Source: an uncultured Opitutia bacterium (GTDB lineage: Bacteria; Verrucomicrobiota; Verrucomicrobiia; Opitutales; UBA953). Taken from it: a stretch of 49,740 bases of DNA. Both the position numbers and the translations under genes were made by a program. Shown piece by piece: positions 1 to 8,892 of the stretch. Under the pieces are notes generated by a model that ran no database searches, was not told where the DNA came from, and saw only the letters and a program-made list of their open reading frames with translations. Numbering within the stretch: the stretch's first letter is position 1; every line of letters starts with the position of its first letter. The stretch lies in contig CAIXHF010000116.1 in NCBI GenBank assembly GCA_903919185.1, forward strand, positions 1 to 49,740. The letters run 5' to 3'.

Positions 1-443
1 GGCTTTTCGCCGTCACTCGCGGTGCGCCACTTCTCCGAGATTTCCCGGGAGCTCTGGAAGATTTGCTGGAATTCCGGATTGGCGAAGGAGCTCCGGAAGA
101 GGCGGCCCATCTTTTCGCGGTCACCGCCGACGAGGTCTTCAAACTGCTTGCGGCCGTCTTCGCGGAAGCTGCGGAAGCGCTGTTCGAGCTGTTCACGGGC
201 GCCGCTATCGACGGCTTGGTCGGCGGCCACGAGCTCGGGCTGGACGTTGGTCGACTTATCGAGTTGGAGCCCTTTGACGCTGCGACCAGGCGCAGTGGGA
301 CGGGTCGTGGTGGTGGTGACTTCGTCGGAGGACTTGGTCGTGTTGGCCGCAAGCTCAGGGGCTCGGTTCGAGTAGTTGGCGATGACCACGCCACCAGCGA
401 CGCCGATGAAGAGGGTTAGGAAGAGGAAGGCTTTCTTATTCAT
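1..443 (-). CDS. partial exported or membrane-anchored protein, function unknown
   Basis: Reading the minus strand from an ATG at 443, the frame stays open to the window edge (147 codons, C-terminus missing). The product starts [18 protein letters not shown], a lysine-containing N-terminus followed by one hydrophobic segment, so it is exported or held by a single N-terminal membrane helix. A Thr-rich linker follows ([13 protein letters not shown]), then a charged, probably helical stretch with [20 protein letters not shown]. No family is recognised. It is divergent from the hydroxyproline operon, with about 120 bp between the two starts. The bases just upstream of the start are pyrimidine-rich, so no Shine-Dalgarno site is seen. 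Forward-strand frames over the same bases are shadows. Confidence 0.7.
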   Translation of the reverse strand, partial: MNKKAFLFLTLFIGVAGGVVIANYSNRAPELAANTTKSSDEVTTTTTRPTAPGRSVKGLQLDKSTNVQPELVAADQAVDSGAREQLEQRFRSFREDGRKQFEDLVGGDREKMGRLFRSSFANPEFQQIFQSSREISEKWRTASDGEK

Positions 444-565
444 GGGAGGAAGGTTACCTTAATAAACTCCGCAGGGAAGGGGGAAGTTCCAGCGTTTTCT
501 GCGTTTGGGCCTCGGTGGACGGGCTTCCCCCTCGACTTTTAAGTGGTTTTGAGAGGCAATCCGGC

Positions 566-1516
566 ATGTCCAGTTCCGCCGCTCCCATCGCGCTCCGCGT
601 CATCGACTCCCATACGGGGGGCGAGCCGACCCGGGTGGTGGTTTCGGGCGGACCGGACCTGGGTGCCGGGCCGCTGTCCGAGCGTCTGCAGGTGTTTCGT
701 CGCGACCATGACCGGTTCCGTTCGGCGGTGGTGAGCGAGCCGCGGGGTTCGGATGTCGTCGTGGGCGCCTTGTTGGTCCCGCCGCACGACCCGTCGTGTC
801 GGTTTGGGGTAATTTTCTTCAACAATGTCGGGACGCTCTGGATGTGCGGCCACGGTACCATCGGGTTGGTGGTGACGCTTGCCCATCTGGGTCTCATCCA
901 GCCGGGTGAGGTCCGCATCGACACGGCGGTCGGTCCAGTCACCGCGACGCTGCATGCCGATGGTTCCGTAACCATTGCGAACGTTCCCTCTTACCGTCAC
1001 GCCAAGGCCGTCGCGGTCGACGTGCCAGGCCTCGGAGTCGTCCGCGGCGATATCGCTTGGGGCGGCAACTGGTTTTTCCTTATCGAGTCGCATGGGTTGG
1101 AGGTTTCCTTGGCGAACATCGAAGCGCTGACTGATTACGCGTGGAAGGTTCGCCAGACTTTGACTCAGACCGGTGTGATCGGTGCCGATGGTGGCGAGAT
1201 TGACCACATCGAACTCTTTGCGGCCACGCCCACGGCCGATAGCCGGAACTTCGTGCTTTGTCCTGGTAAGGCCTACGACCGCTCGCCCTGTGGCACGGGC
1301 ACGAGCGCCAAACTCGCCTGCCTCGCGGCCGACGGTAAACTCGCGCCTGGCGACCTCTGGCGGCAGGAGAGCGTTATCGGCAGCACCTTTGTCGGTTCCT
1401 ACGAAATCCTCGCCGACGGTAAGATCTGTCCGTCCATCACCGGAACCGCTTACGTGCAGTCCGAGGCGGTCTTTCATTTCCATCCGCAAGACCCTTTTGC
1501 TTGGGGTATTCGCTGA
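566..1516 (+). CDS. lhpA: 4-hydroxyproline 2-epimerase (proline racemase family)
   Basis: Converts trans-4-hydroxy-L-proline to cis-4-hydroxy-D-proline, the first step of bacterial hydroxyproline catabolism. The 316-residue length is normal for the family. Both catalytic cysteines are present: Cys94 in MCGHGTIG and Cys242 in SPCGTGTSA. Trans-3-hydroxyproline dehydratases of the same family replace the second Cys with Thr, so this is an epimerase or racemase rather than a dehydratase. A GTG at 515 would add 17 residues, but the ATG at 566 follows a GAGAGG about ten bases upstream and matches the usual family N-terminus ([16 protein letters not shown]), so it is preferred. It is the first gene of a four-gene operon that accounts for the whole pathway, which supports hydroxyproline over proline as substrate. 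Confidence 0.9.
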   Translation: MSSSAAPIALRVIDSHTGGEPTRVVVSGGPDLGAGPLSERLQVFRRDHDRFRSAVVSEPRGSDVVVGALLVPPHDPSCRFGVIFFNNVGTLWMCGHGTIGLVVTLAHLGLIQPGEVRIDTAVGPVTATLHADGSVTIANVPSYRHAKAVAVDVPGLGVVRGDIAWGGNWFFLIESHGLEVSLANIEALTDYAWKVRQTLTQTGVIGADGGEIDHIELFAATPTADSRNFVLCPGKAYDRSPCGTGTSAKLACLAADGKLAPGDLWRQESVIGSTFVGSYEILADGKICPSITGTAYVQSEAVFHFHPQDPFAWGIR

Positions 1517-1521
1517 ACGCC

Positions 1522-2775
1522 ATGTCCGCCCCGATCGTCATCGTCGGAGGAGGTATCGTCGGCCTGAGTACCGCCTATGAGCTCTTGCGCCGCGGCCGTT
1601 CGGTGGTGCTGCTCGAGAAGGGCGCGCCTGACCACGATTCGTGTTCGCTCGGTAACGCCGGCATGATTGTGCCGAGCCATTTCGTGCCGTTGGCCGCACC
1701 GGGCATGGTGATGCTTGGCCTGAAGTGGATGTTCGACGGCGAAAGTCCCTTCTCAGTGCGCCCGCGGCTCGACCTCGACCTCGCCCGCTGGGGCTGGAAG
1801 TTCTGGCGCTCGTCTACCCAGCGTCATGTCGACCGCTGCACGCCGATCCTGCGTGACCTCAACTTGCGCAGCCGCGAAATCTTCCTGCGCCACCGTCAGG
1901 AGCTCCCGGGCTCGTTCGCCCTCGAGACCGTCGGCTTGCTCGCGCTCTGCCGCACGCAGGAGACCCTCGACCACGAGGCCGTCTTCGCCGCGAAGTCCAA
2001 CGCCGTCGGCGTCCCGACCGAAGTCTTGTCCGCCGCTGAGGTCCGCCGTCGCGACCCGGGCATCGACTACGCCATCGCGGGCGCAGTGATGTTCACCAAG
2101 GACGCGCACCTCGACCCGCGTGAGTTGGTCAAATTACTCACGTCCGAAATCCAACGCCTCGGCGGCCGCATCGTCTGGAACGCCGAAGTCACCGATTGGC
2201 GCAAGGAAGGCACCCGCCTTAAGGCTGCCGTCACAACCGCGGGCGAATTCGTCGGTGAGACCTTCGTGCTCGCCGCGGGGGCTTGGTCGCCGGCCGCCGC
2301 GGAAGCCTTGGGCCTCCGGATCCCGATGCAGGCTGGAAAGGGCTATAGCATGCGCCTACCCCATCCGGTGCAGCGTCCCAAGTATTGCTCGCTCCTGATG
2401 GAAGCCCGCGTGGCCGTCACCCCGATGGGCGACGCGCTGACCGTGGGCGGCACCATGGAGATCACCGGTAACGACCTGTCCGTGAACCCCGCCCGCGTGC
2501 GCGGTATCCGCAAGGCCTTCGTTAAATATTACCCGGCTTTCAAAGTGTCCGACTTCACCGAACTCCCCATTTGGTCGGGCCTGCGGCCCTGTCCGCCGGA
2601 CGGCATGCCGTACCTCGGCCGCACGCGGGCGGCGGAAAACCTCGTCGTCGCCACCGGTCACTCCATGATGGGCCTCAGCCTCGGCCCGGTCACCGGCGAA
2701 ATCGTCGCCCAGCTCGTCTGCGGCGAAGCTACCTCGGTCGCACTGTCTGAGGTTGACCCCGATCGCCACGCCTAA
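1522..2775 (+). CDS. FAD-dependent D-amino-acid (D-hydroxyproline) dehydrogenase
   Basis: A DadA/glycine-oxidase-like flavoprotein of 417 residues. The N-terminal dinucleotide-binding fold is clear: IVIVGGGIVGLSTAYELL at residues 5-22, with an acidic residue (Glu32 in LLEKG) placed to bind the adenosine ribose of FAD. The C-terminal FAD motif (NLVVATGHSMMGLSLGP) is also present. From the operon it should oxidise cis-4-hydroxy-D-proline to 1-pyrroline-4-hydroxy-2-carboxylate, passing electrons to the respiratory chain or oxygen. The ATG at 1522 starts 5 bp after the epimerase stop, indicating tight translational coupling. An in-frame start at 1501 overlaps the upstream gene and would add seven residues not expected before the Rossmann strand. 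It is a single-subunit type; no small partner subunits are seen nearby. Confidence 0.87.
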   Translation: MSAPIVIVGGGIVGLSTAYELLRRGRSVVLLEKGAPDHDSCSLGNAGMIVPSHFVPLAAPGMVMLGLKWMFDGESPFSVRPRLDLDLARWGWKFWRSSTQRHVDRCTPILRDLNLRSREIFLRHRQELPGSFALETVGLLALCRTQETLDHEAVFAAKSNAVGVPTEVLSAAEVRRRDPGIDYAIAGAVMFTKDAHLDPRELVKLLTSEIQRLGGRIVWNAEVTDWRKEGTRLKAAVTTAGEFVGETFVLAAGAWSPAAAEALGLRIPMQAGKGYSMRLPHPVQRPKYCSLLMEARVAVTPMGDALTVGGTMEITGNDLSVNPARVRGIRKAFVKYYPAFKVSDFTELPIWSGLRPCPPDGMPYLGRTRAAENLVVATGHSMMGLSLGPVTGEIVAQLVCGEATSVALSEVDPDRHA

Positions 2776-2800
2776 ACTTTCACCTCCTATTATCCATACC

Positions 2801-3730
2801 ATGAAGAAGAAATCCTCCGCTAAACTCAAAGTCCGCGCTCAATGGGAAGGCGTGATCCCAGCGATCACGACCCCTTTCCGCAAGGACGGCGAACTCGACC
2901 ATAAGGAGATCACGCGTCACTGCCGCTGGATGGCAGAGTCCGGTAGCATCGGCATCGTGCCCTGCGGTTCCTTGGGCGAAGGCGCCACGCTGACCTTTGA
3001 CGAGAAGGTCCGCCTCATCGCGACCTGCGTCGCCGCGGTCCCTGGCCTGCCCATCATCCCCGGCATCGCTTCACTTTCGACCGACGAAGCCGTCGCCCTC
3101 GCCATCGCCTCCAAGCAACTCGGTTGCGGCGGCCTGATGGTCCTCCCGCCCTACGTCTACAGCACCGATTGGCGCGAGATGAAGGCCCACGTCTCCGCGG
3201 TGATCGGCGCGACCGACCTGCCGTGCATGCTCTACAACAACCCGCCGGCTTATAAGACGGACTTCCTCCCTGAGCAGGTCGCTGAGCTCGCTGCTGCGCA
3301 CAAGAATCTCGAGGCCATCAAGGAATCCTCGGGCGACGCCCGTCGCATCACCGCGCTGAAGAACCTCCTCGGCAATCGTCTCACCATCCTCGTCGGCATG
3401 GACGACTGTATCGTCGAAGGCGTCGCCGCCGGCGCCCGCGGTTGGATCGCTGGTCTCGTCAACGCCTTCCCCGAGGAATCTGTCGAGCTCTACGAAGCCG
3501 CCATGTTCGGCGACCAAGAGCGCGCCGATGAACTCTACGCCTGGTTCCTGCCGCTGCTGCGCCTGGATACCGTCCCTAAGTTCGTTCAGCACATCAAGTG
3601 GATCCAAGCGGAAGTCCGCGGTGGTAATCCCGCCGTCCGCGGCCCGCGTCTTGCCTTGGCCGGCGCTGATCTCGCCTTGGCTGCTTCGACCCTGAAGAAG
3701 GCCCTCAAGAACCGCCCGAAGATCCGCTAA
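2801..3730 (+). CDS. lhpC: 1-pyrroline-4-hydroxy-2-carboxylate deaminase (DHDPS/NAL family)
   Basis: A TIM-barrel Schiff-base enzyme of 309 residues in the dihydrodipicolinate synthase family. The Schiff-base lysine is Lys174 (EAIKESSGDAR) and the catalytic tyrosine is Tyr145 (MLYNNPPAYK). The substrate loop reads PCGSLGEGATLT, close to the usual G-T-x-GE loop but not that of true DapA. With hydroxyproline genes on both sides, the expected reaction is deamination and dehydration of 1-pyrroline-4-hydroxy-2-carboxylate to 2-oxoglutarate semialdehyde. The ATG at 2801 is chosen because it lies 25 bp after the preceding stop and behind an A/C-rich leader; an in-frame start at 2753 would overlap the FAD dehydrogenase. 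A dapA role is the alternative but the context argues against it. Confidence 0.88.
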   Translation: MKKKSSAKLKVRAQWEGVIPAITTPFRKDGELDHKEITRHCRWMAESGSIGIVPCGSLGEGATLTFDEKVRLIATCVAAVPGLPIIPGIASLSTDEAVALAIASKQLGCGGLMVLPPYVYSTDWREMKAHVSAVIGATDLPCMLYNNPPAYKTDFLPEQVAELAAAHKNLEAIKESSGDARRITALKNLLGNRLTILVGMDDCIVEGVAAGARGWIAGLVNAFPEESVELYEAAMFGDQERADELYAWFLPLLRLDTVPKFVQHIKWIQAEVRGGNPAVRGPRLALAGADLALAASTLKKALKNRPKIR

Positions 3731-3731
3731 G

Positions 3732-5324
3732 ATGTCCGCCCTTACTGGCCTCTCTTACCTAGGTTTCTCCCGTGGTCGCGTTGGCGGCCGCACGTGGAAA
3801 GCTTTCGATAGCACCCTCTGGAATGACATTCCCGAGGTCTTCCATTCGGCCACGGCGACTGACGTCGCTACGGCGATGAAGCTCGCCGCGCAGGCGACGC
3901 CCGTGCTTGCAGCGTTGTCTGGCAAAGCCAAAGCCGCGTTCTTGCGCGACCTTGCGACTCGCATCGAAGCGGCGACGCCGGCCCTCGCCGCGCGTGCGCA
4001 GCAAGAGACCTCTTTGCCCGAGGCGCGTTGCCTCGGTGAGATCGGCCGCACGATGGGTCAGCTCCGTCTCTTTGCCGACCTCCTAGAAAAGGGCGATTGG
4101 ACGGACGCGCGCCTCGAGCTCGCGAACCCCGACCGCAAGCCCTTGCCCAAGCCTGACCATCGCTCGATGTGCCGTCCCCTCGGCCCAGTCGCGGTGTTCT
4201 GCGCCAGCAATTTCCCCTTCGCCTATTCCGTTGCCGGTGGCGACACCGCCTCCGCGCTCGCCGCGGGTAATCCCGTCGTCGTCATGGCGCACCACGCTCA
4301 TCCTGGTACGGCGGAAATCATGGGTGGCCTCATCGTCGACGCCGTGCGTGCCGCGGGTCTGCCGGAAGGCACCTTCTCGATGCTTATGGGCGACGGTAAA
4401 GACGTCGGTCAGCTCTTGGCCCAGCACCCGGCCTTACGCGCCATCGGTTTCACCGGTTCCCGCACGGGCGGTCGCGCCCTCATGGATATCGCCGCCGAGC
4501 GGGAAGTTCCTATCCCGGTTTACGCGGAGATGAGTAGCCTCAATCCGGTGGTTCTACTCGAAGGCGCCCTTGCGGCGCGTGGCGAAGCGATTGCCACGGG
4601 CTTGGCGGCTTCCTGCACCTTGGGCGTCGGCCAGTTCTGCACGCAGCCGGGCTTACTCTTGATGGTTAAGACCCCGGCCGCGGAAGCCTTTGTTGGTCAA
4701 CTCGCGGCGCATTTCCGCAACGCCCCGGAAGGCGTCATGCTCACGCCGGCGATTCAGAAGGCGTATGTCACTGTGCTCGCCGCGCGCGAGACCCGTGGTG
4801 GCATTCAATCCTTCTCGCATGGTAAGGGCAGTGGTAAGCCAGGCCGTGCGTTGCCGACCCTGCTCGCTGTTGGTGCCAAGACCTTCCTCTCGGATCGCAA
4901 GCTACAGGCCGAGCTCTTTGGTCCGAGCTCGCTCATCGTCTGGTGCGACGACCTCGCTCAGCTCAGCAAAGTCCTCGAGTCGCTCGAAGGCAACCTCACC
5001 GCCACCTTGCATGGTACCGACGAAGAAGTCGTCGCTCACGTCGCCTTGCGCGCGCAGCTCGAAGCGCTTGCGGGTCGCGTGGTCATCAACGGTTTCCCGA
5101 CCGGCGTGGAAGTCTCGCATGCCATCGTGCATGGCGGCCCGTACCCCTCGCTCTCGGATGGTCGCAGCACCTCGGTCGGTTCGAACGCGATCTACCGCTT
5201 CACCCGCCTCGTCTGTTATCAGAACCACCCCGACGCCGCTTTGCCGGTCGAACTCCAGAACGCCAACCCGCTGGGCCTATCCCGTTTGGTGAATGGCGTG
5301 CGGACGAGCGATGCGGTGAAGTGA
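3732..5324 (+). CDS. 2-oxoglutarate semialdehyde (2,5-dioxovalerate) dehydrogenase
   Basis: An aldehyde dehydrogenase of 530 residues, the length typical of the KGSADH branch. The catalytic Cys303 is in LGVGQFCTQPG, the general base Glu266 is in YAEMSSLNP, and the oxyanion Asn160 is in CASNFPFAYS. The E-M-S-S-x-N-P version of the glutamate motif is characteristic of the semialdehyde dehydrogenases in hydroxyproline and pentose/glucarate pathways. It would oxidise 2-oxoglutarate semialdehyde with NAD(P)+ to 2-oxoglutarate, which enters the TCA cycle. Only one base separates its ATG from the deaminase stop. It closes the operon; downstream lies a repeat-rich interval and the first Rhs cassette on the opposite strand. 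Confidence 0.9.
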   Translation: MSALTGLSYLGFSRGRVGGRTWKAFDSTLWNDIPEVFHSATATDVATAMKLAAQATPVLAALSGKAKAAFLRDLATRIEAATPALAARAQQETSLPEARCLGEIGRTMGQLRLFADLLEKGDWTDARLELANPDRKPLPKPDHRSMCRPLGPVAVFCASNFPFAYSVAGGDTASALAAGNPVVVMAHHAHPGTAEIMGGLIVDAVRAAGLPEGTFSMLMGDGKDVGQLLAQHPALRAIGFTGSRTGGRALMDIAAEREVPIPVYAEMSSLNPVVLLEGALAARGEAIATGLAASCTLGVGQFCTQPGLLLMVKTPAAEAFVGQLAAHFRNAPEGVMLTPAIQKAYVTVLAARETRGGIQSFSHGKGSGKPGRALPTLLAVGAKTFLSDRKLQAELFGPSSLIVWCDDLAQLSKVLESLEGNLTATLHGTDEEVVAHVALRAQLEALAGRVVINGFPTGVEVSHAIVHGGPYPSLSDGRSTSVGSNAIYRFTRLVCYQNHPDAALPVELQNANPLGLSRLVNGVRTSDAVK

Positions 5325-5343
5325 AGTTGTCGCAAGGGAGGGC

Positions 5344-5527
5344 ACGGTGACAAGGGGTTATGTTGCGGCCTTCGGCCGCTGCTAACTTCCCGGTCCCTGG
5401 TCCCCCTTTGCATTCTCAGTGATCGGGTAGGGTCAGCACTGCGTGCTGACCTAGTTGCCTTGGGTAGGGGCGTGGTTTACCGCGCCCTCCTGTGGCGGAG
5501 GACGTGACGCAGTCGCGCCCCTACCTG
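5344..5527. repeat. hairpin repeat block R1 (left direct repeat of cassettes 1-2)
   Basis: About 180 bp that reappears in direct orientation at 9046-9218 (R2), so R1 and R2 bracket tip cassettes 1 and 2. It contains GTTGCGGCC, AACTTCCCGGTC and three hairpins: GTCAGCAC/TGC/GTGCTGAC at about 5432-5450, GGGCGTGG/TTTA/CCGCGCCC at about 5467-5486, and a GACGC/GCGCC hairpin at about 5502-5520, each next to GGGTAGGG or CCTACC. The rest of 5325-5801 holds nothing recognised except the inverted 3' cassette-border element at 5691-5735. Confidence 0.8.
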
Positions 5528-5690
5528 AGTTCGCCCTGCGGCGAAAAGGCGCAACGAAGTAATACCCTTTGCGTCCATTATCTCGAAGTACACTCGGATG
5601 TCTGGGCTTAAATTGGAAATACTGGTTGGAAGGTTCGTCGATCGCCGACCTCACTTTTAACCCCAGTAGCAATTAGCTATAACACTTAGC

Positions 5691-5735
5691 TACCTCCTGA
5701 AGTGTGCACTGTTGGTCCTTGAACGGAATTACCCC
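5691..5735 (-). repeat. 3' cassette-border element of cassette 1
   Basis: On the minus strand this reads GGGGTAATTCCGTT, then GGACCAACAG, then CACTTCAGGAGGTAG. It aligns with matching elements at 22556-22603 (minus) and 41804-41852 (plus). It lies about 65 bp beyond the stop of the cassette 1 partner gene, the position this element takes after most cassettes. Confidence 0.6.
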
Positions 5736-5801
5736 GTAGCTTTTTCTGGACACAGGGTATGGTTGCCCCGTGAAATCAAAATCAATTTGGCCCAAAGCGG
5801 C

Positions 5802-6188
5802 TTACCTCAGGAGCGTTTTCTGGATGAACCCGCTTGAGAGGAAACTTTGCATGCCCGCCGTAAAATCGCCGTAAAACAAGACATGGGCCCAGAGGCTGAT
5901 GGCATGAGAGGCAAGAATGAAGTTAATAGAACCAGCCCACAGCCACTTGGAAGATGGTCTTCGCAGGAGTATCAATCCGGCAAGTAAGCCTAGCATTAAC
6001 GCGACAAGCGAGGCATTTGCCTGAAGCCTATTAATAACTCCAGCCTGGGAGATTCTCCCTAACTTATCTGGGTGAGCTGTCGCCATTACTACCGGGAACG
6101 AGTCCATAAACTCAAACAAGATGACCAATAGCAACCAGCCCCATGCGTATCTGTTGCCTGAAGTAAGGCGATATCCGTCGGTATTCAT
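5802..6188 (-). CDS. cassette 1 immunity candidate, polytopic membrane protein
   Basis: A 128-residue protein with about four hydrophobic segments: GWLLLVILFEFMDSF near residue 17, SLVALMLGLLAGLILL near 60, LWAGSINFILASHAIS near 83, and a shorter one near 100. Its ATG overlaps the stop of the cassette 1 tip gene by 4 bp (ATGA), the usual arrangement for toxin-immunity pairs. No family is recognised from sequence alone. The other caspase-like cassettes (2, 4 and 11) also have small multi-helix membrane partners, so the pairing is systematic and suggests immunity acts in the inner membrane. The immunity role is inferred from position. Confidence 0.7.
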   Translation of the reverse strand: MNTDGYRLTSGNRYAWGWLLLVILFEFMDSFPVVMATAHPDKLGRISQAGVINRLQANASLVALMLGLLAGLILLRRPSSKWLWAGSINFILASHAISLWAHVLFYGDFTAGMQSFLSSGFIQKTLLR

Positions 6189-7183
6189 TCCTCAGTATAC
6201 TCCCGCTTCTCCTTGTCGTGTTTGATGAGACTCCCGTTTTTGAAGTGGTTAACGTGACTCCACGTTACGGTGTACCTGAGAAATGGAATCGGAAGAATAC
6301 TGGCAAACATCGGAGATCGCAGGGTTTTTATTGAAGAGCCGAGTACTTCCGCCTGAGGTACGGACTTGCTCAGCAATGCCGCAAGAGAACGCGCACCTTC
6401 CTCTCCTTTGCACTCCGGGTCATCACAGCTGCCTGCGGCTGGACCGCCTGCCTCGCAGCCCAATAGATAAATGCAGGAGTTTGCGGCCATCTTTTCTTTC
6501 AGTAGTTTCTCTATGTAGACGCGATCTACCGTGGTGCCCGGACGCCTAGGTATGATGTCCCCCTCGGGGATATTGTTGCCGTATAGGAGCCCTTCTCCAC
6601 TCAAAACAATTCGAGGCTCCGCTTGCCCAGTTGCGAGATTATGCTTGGTGACCGCACTCAGCAACTCACGGCTTTCCGTGTTCGCCGCGCTTAGCAATTG
6701 CACGTCCTGGTTGGCATGGCCGCTTATGCAAAGCTTCCGTATGCTTCCGGCCTTGCGCGTAATTAGATATCTCAAAAGTTCTCTTGAATCGCTCAAGGTC
6801 ATCTTCTCGCCTTCATTGGAGTATGCGTTAACTTCCAAGCCAATTGGGTCGTTGTTGCTTAAAGGTGAATTGCCGAGCGCTGTGAGTAAATTCACCCCGC
6901 CATCCAGCCCAATCGGATCCCGACTTAGCCAGCGCCCTAGCACCGGATTGTACCAGCGGTAACCCATCTGATGGAGGCCGGTGACCTCGTCCCTGACTTG
7001 CCCTTGGAAGCCGACGTCCACCCCGGTCGGGCTGATCGCAACAGGAGTGCCGTCGGGAAGCATGCAGCTCATGTCGCCGAAGGCATCGTAGCTGCGGCGC
7101 TCGAGGACGTTGCCATCCTCGTCTAGGATTGCGGTGACGCTACCCATGCCGTCAGAGGCCACGTAGTATTTTTTAATAGGCAT
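6185..7183 (-). CDS. Rhs tip cassette 1, caspase-like cysteine protease toxin candidate
   Basis: A 332-residue orphan Rhs tip. Residues 1-95 are the shared tip block (KKYYVASDGMGSVTAILDED to GRWLSRDPIGLDGG), followed by the D-x-x-G junction at NDPIGL (111-116). The variable domain has ISGHANQ with His156 and YLLGCEAGG with Cys243; the His in a GH(A/G) motif, about 87 residues before a Cys after a hydrophobic strand, is the pattern of clan CD (caspase-like) peptidases. The start at 7183 is chosen because every cassette has an ATG there; the frame is open further upstream to 7423, which includes the conserved in-frame leader FLLEVGTPSP. The tip shares WSHVN.FKNG near its end with cassette 2, so these two are recent relatives. 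Protease activity is inferred from motifs. Confidence 0.75.
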   Translation of the reverse strand: MPIKKYYVASDGMGSVTAILDEDGNVLERRSYDAFGDMSCMLPDGTPVAISPTGVDVGFQGQVRDEVTGLHQMGYRWYNPVLGRWLSRDPIGLDGGVNLLTALGNSPLSNNDPIGLEVNAYSNEGEKMTLSDSRELLRYLITRKAGSIRKLCISGHANQDVQLLSAANTESRELLSAVTKHNLATGQAEPRIVLSGEGLLYGNNIPEGDIIPRRPGTTVDRVYIEKLLKEKMAANSCIYLLGCEAGGPAAGSCDDPECKGEEGARSLAALLSKSVPQAEVLGSSIKTLRSPMFASILPIPFLRYTVTWSHVNHFKNGSLIKHDKEKREYTEE

Positions 7184-7561
7184 TGGGGTAGGGTGTATCT
7201 TGTCGGCCGGGCTGGGGGTGCCAACTTCTAAAAGAAAGCACGGAAACCATGATAGGGGACAGGTAGGCCCTGAATCAGCGATAGGCAGTGTAAAGGTGCA
7301 ATGGTGTAAACGTGCACACGTGAAGGCAGGAAGAGGCCATCTCGGGGGCATGGGGTTACGGGATGGGGATGGGGGATGCAGTGCAAACGTGGAAATCGGC
7401 CGTTGGCCTGTGCAAAAGTGCAAACCAGACAGAGGGGGTAATCACGGTTTGTTGGTCCAGCCGCGGCTGATTCCTTGAGTGTGTTTACGGTGTCACCCAA
7501 ATAACCCACCAGAGTCCTGGAATCTATGAAGCCCCTCAAGGAAACGGCATTATCCCATGAC
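7184..7561. repeat. intercassette region between cassettes 1 and 2
   Basis: Holds the 5' cassette border (minus-strand TTTCTTTTAGAAGTTGG at 7221-7237) and a plus-strand copy of the 3' border element at about 7434-7487 (GGGGGTAATCACGG, TTGGTCCAGC). A stretch at about 7375-7424 with GTGCAAACGTGG and CGGCCGTTGGCC recurs inverted at about 9293-9340. No gene is supported here. Confidence 0.55.
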
Positions 7562-7921
7562 TTAGTTCAAAATATTTGAATGCATAAGGCTTTTCAGTCC
7601 CTCACTGAACGAACTGGAGATACGAATATGACCTAAAAGGCAAAGTATAAATCCTAAGAGACTAAACCCGAAGCATAGTTTGCGAAGACTGCTTTGTTTG
7701 TCTGATACCTTTAGTTGCCAAAATGCGAAAAAAATACTGATCCAGTTACATGCTAGGGTTAAATTTGCGAGAGTATGATTCTGAAATGCTTCCGTATTAA
7801 GTGCGCCGGAATCTGAATCGAAGCCCGGTTTTATCATATAGGGAAACAGGAAGAATGTGTTAATGCAAACGATACAAACTAGCCATGTTACTGATTGAGT
7901 GATGCGGCTTAAGGTCGTCAT
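7562..7921 (-). CDS. cassette 2 immunity candidate, polytopic membrane protein
   Basis: A 119-residue protein with about four hydrophobic stretches: VTWLVCIVCINTFFLFPYMI near residue 11, LANLTLACNWISIFFAFW near 51, and FGFSLLGFILCLLGHI near 84. The start overlaps the stop of the cassette 2 tip gene by 4 bp. It has no obvious sequence likeness to the cassette 1 partner beyond size and topology. The immunity role is inferred from position and from its membrane nature, shared with partners of the other caspase-like tips. Confidence 0.7.
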   Translation of the reverse strand: MTTLSRITQSVTWLVCIVCINTFFLFPYMIKPGFDSDSGALNTEAFQNHTLANLTLACNWISIFFAFWQLKVSDKQSSLRKLCFGFSLLGFILCLLGHIRISSSFSEGLKSLMHSNILN

Positions 7922-8892
7922 TTCTTCCCGAGGATATAGGTGGAGTTGGTCGTTTCATGATATTGCTGTGCCCCATTTTTAAAGCGATTCACGTGGCTCC
8001 ATCTGATTTCGGAGGTATACCGCATAAAAAGATTCCGCATTCTGATTGTGGGCAAGGTGGAGGCGAAGACCTCCGACTTGGAGACTTTTTTGCTCACAGT
8101 TTCGGCAATAGATATCGGGCATTTCCTTCGGCACTCGGGAGTTGCGCAGGACTCGTTGCGCCCGCCCGAATGGCATCCGAATAGGTATATTCTCGAACCT
8201 TCCGCCATCTTTCTATTCAGCAGGCCGCCGATATCGGCATCCATCGATCCGTCAGGGTTTTTGCTGACTTTGACACGCCCGCAATCCTCAGGTTTAAAAT
8301 CTGCGCCCCCAAGGTAAAGCTCCATGCTGTTTTTCCCGGACACAGGGTCGGTGTAGACTGCGCTAAACAGGCGCTCGCTGCTTTCATCGTTATACGCGTC
8401 TAGCGACTGGTCTCTTTCGGTGCCATGACCAGATATTTCAAGCCTGATGATGCTATCATCTTTTGCGCAAAGCATGAAGTGGAGCAGGTCTTTAGAGCTC
8501 CCTAGCATTTGGACCTTACCATCAGATGTGATTGCATAGGCCTCATTGCCCCAGAGGTCGAGGGCGCTCAGCGGATTGTTATCGAGGGCGATGTTGAGAT
8601 TTAGACCGCCAGCCAGCCCAATCGGGTCTCGGCTCAGCCAGCGACCAAGGGCGGGGCTATACCATCTGAAACCCATCTGATGGAGGCCGGTGACCTCGTC
8701 TCTGACTTGCCCTTGGAAGCCGACGTCCACCCCGGTCGGGCTGATCGCAACAGGAGTGCCGTCGGGAAGCATACAGCTCATATCGCCGAAGGCATCGTAG
8801 CTGCGTCGCTCGAGGACGTTGCCATCTTCGTCTAGAATTGCGGTGACGCTTCCCATGCCGTCGGAGGCCACGTAGTAATTTGTGATAGGCAT
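7918..8892 (-). CDS. Rhs tip cassette 2, caspase-like cysteine protease toxin candidate
   Basis: A 324-residue tip. The conserved block runs to GRWLSRDPIGLAGG (about residue 96) and the D-x-x-G junction is LDLWGN (111-116). The variable part carries His156 in LEISGHGTER and Cys240 in YLFGCHSGG, spaced as in cassette 1, with an acidic linker and a small Cys cluster (ESCATPECRRKC) just after the catalytic Cys. The shared C-terminal motif WSHVNRFKNGA links it to cassette 1. Clan CD peptidases cut after Asp, Arg, Lys or Leu depending on family, and the specificity here cannot be read. The region upstream has an in-frame TAG directly before the 5' border, so the leader cannot be translated with the tip and the ATG at 8892 must be the start. 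Confidence 0.78.
   Translation of the reverse strand: MPITNYYVASDGMGSVTAILDEDGNVLERRSYDAFGDMSCMLPDGTPVAISPTGVDVGFQGQVRDEVTGLHQMGFRWYSPALGRWLSRDPIGLAGGLNLNIALDNNPLSALDLWGNEAYAITSDGKVQMLGSSKDLLHFMLCAKDDSIIRLEISGHGTERDQSLDAYNDESSERLFSAVYTDPVSGKNSMELYLGGADFKPEDCGRVKVSKNPDGSMDADIGGLLNRKMAEGSRIYLFGCHSGGRNESCATPECRRKCPISIAETVSKKVSKSEVFASTLPTIRMRNLFMRYTSEIRWSHVNRFKNGAQQYHETTNSTYILGKK

Noticed and set aside
63-419. Two forward-strand frames at the left edge
   Set aside because: They overlap the minus-strand gene from 443, whose product has a coherent hydrophobic N-terminus; the forward products are low-complexity Ala/Glu or Arg/Ser shadows.
7184-7221. Sigma70-like promoter in the 5' cassette border (TTGGCA-17 bp-AAGATA)
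   Set aside because: The spacing is right but the -10 match is poor, the bases differ between cassettes, and the segment keeps an in-frame leader, which explains its conservation better.
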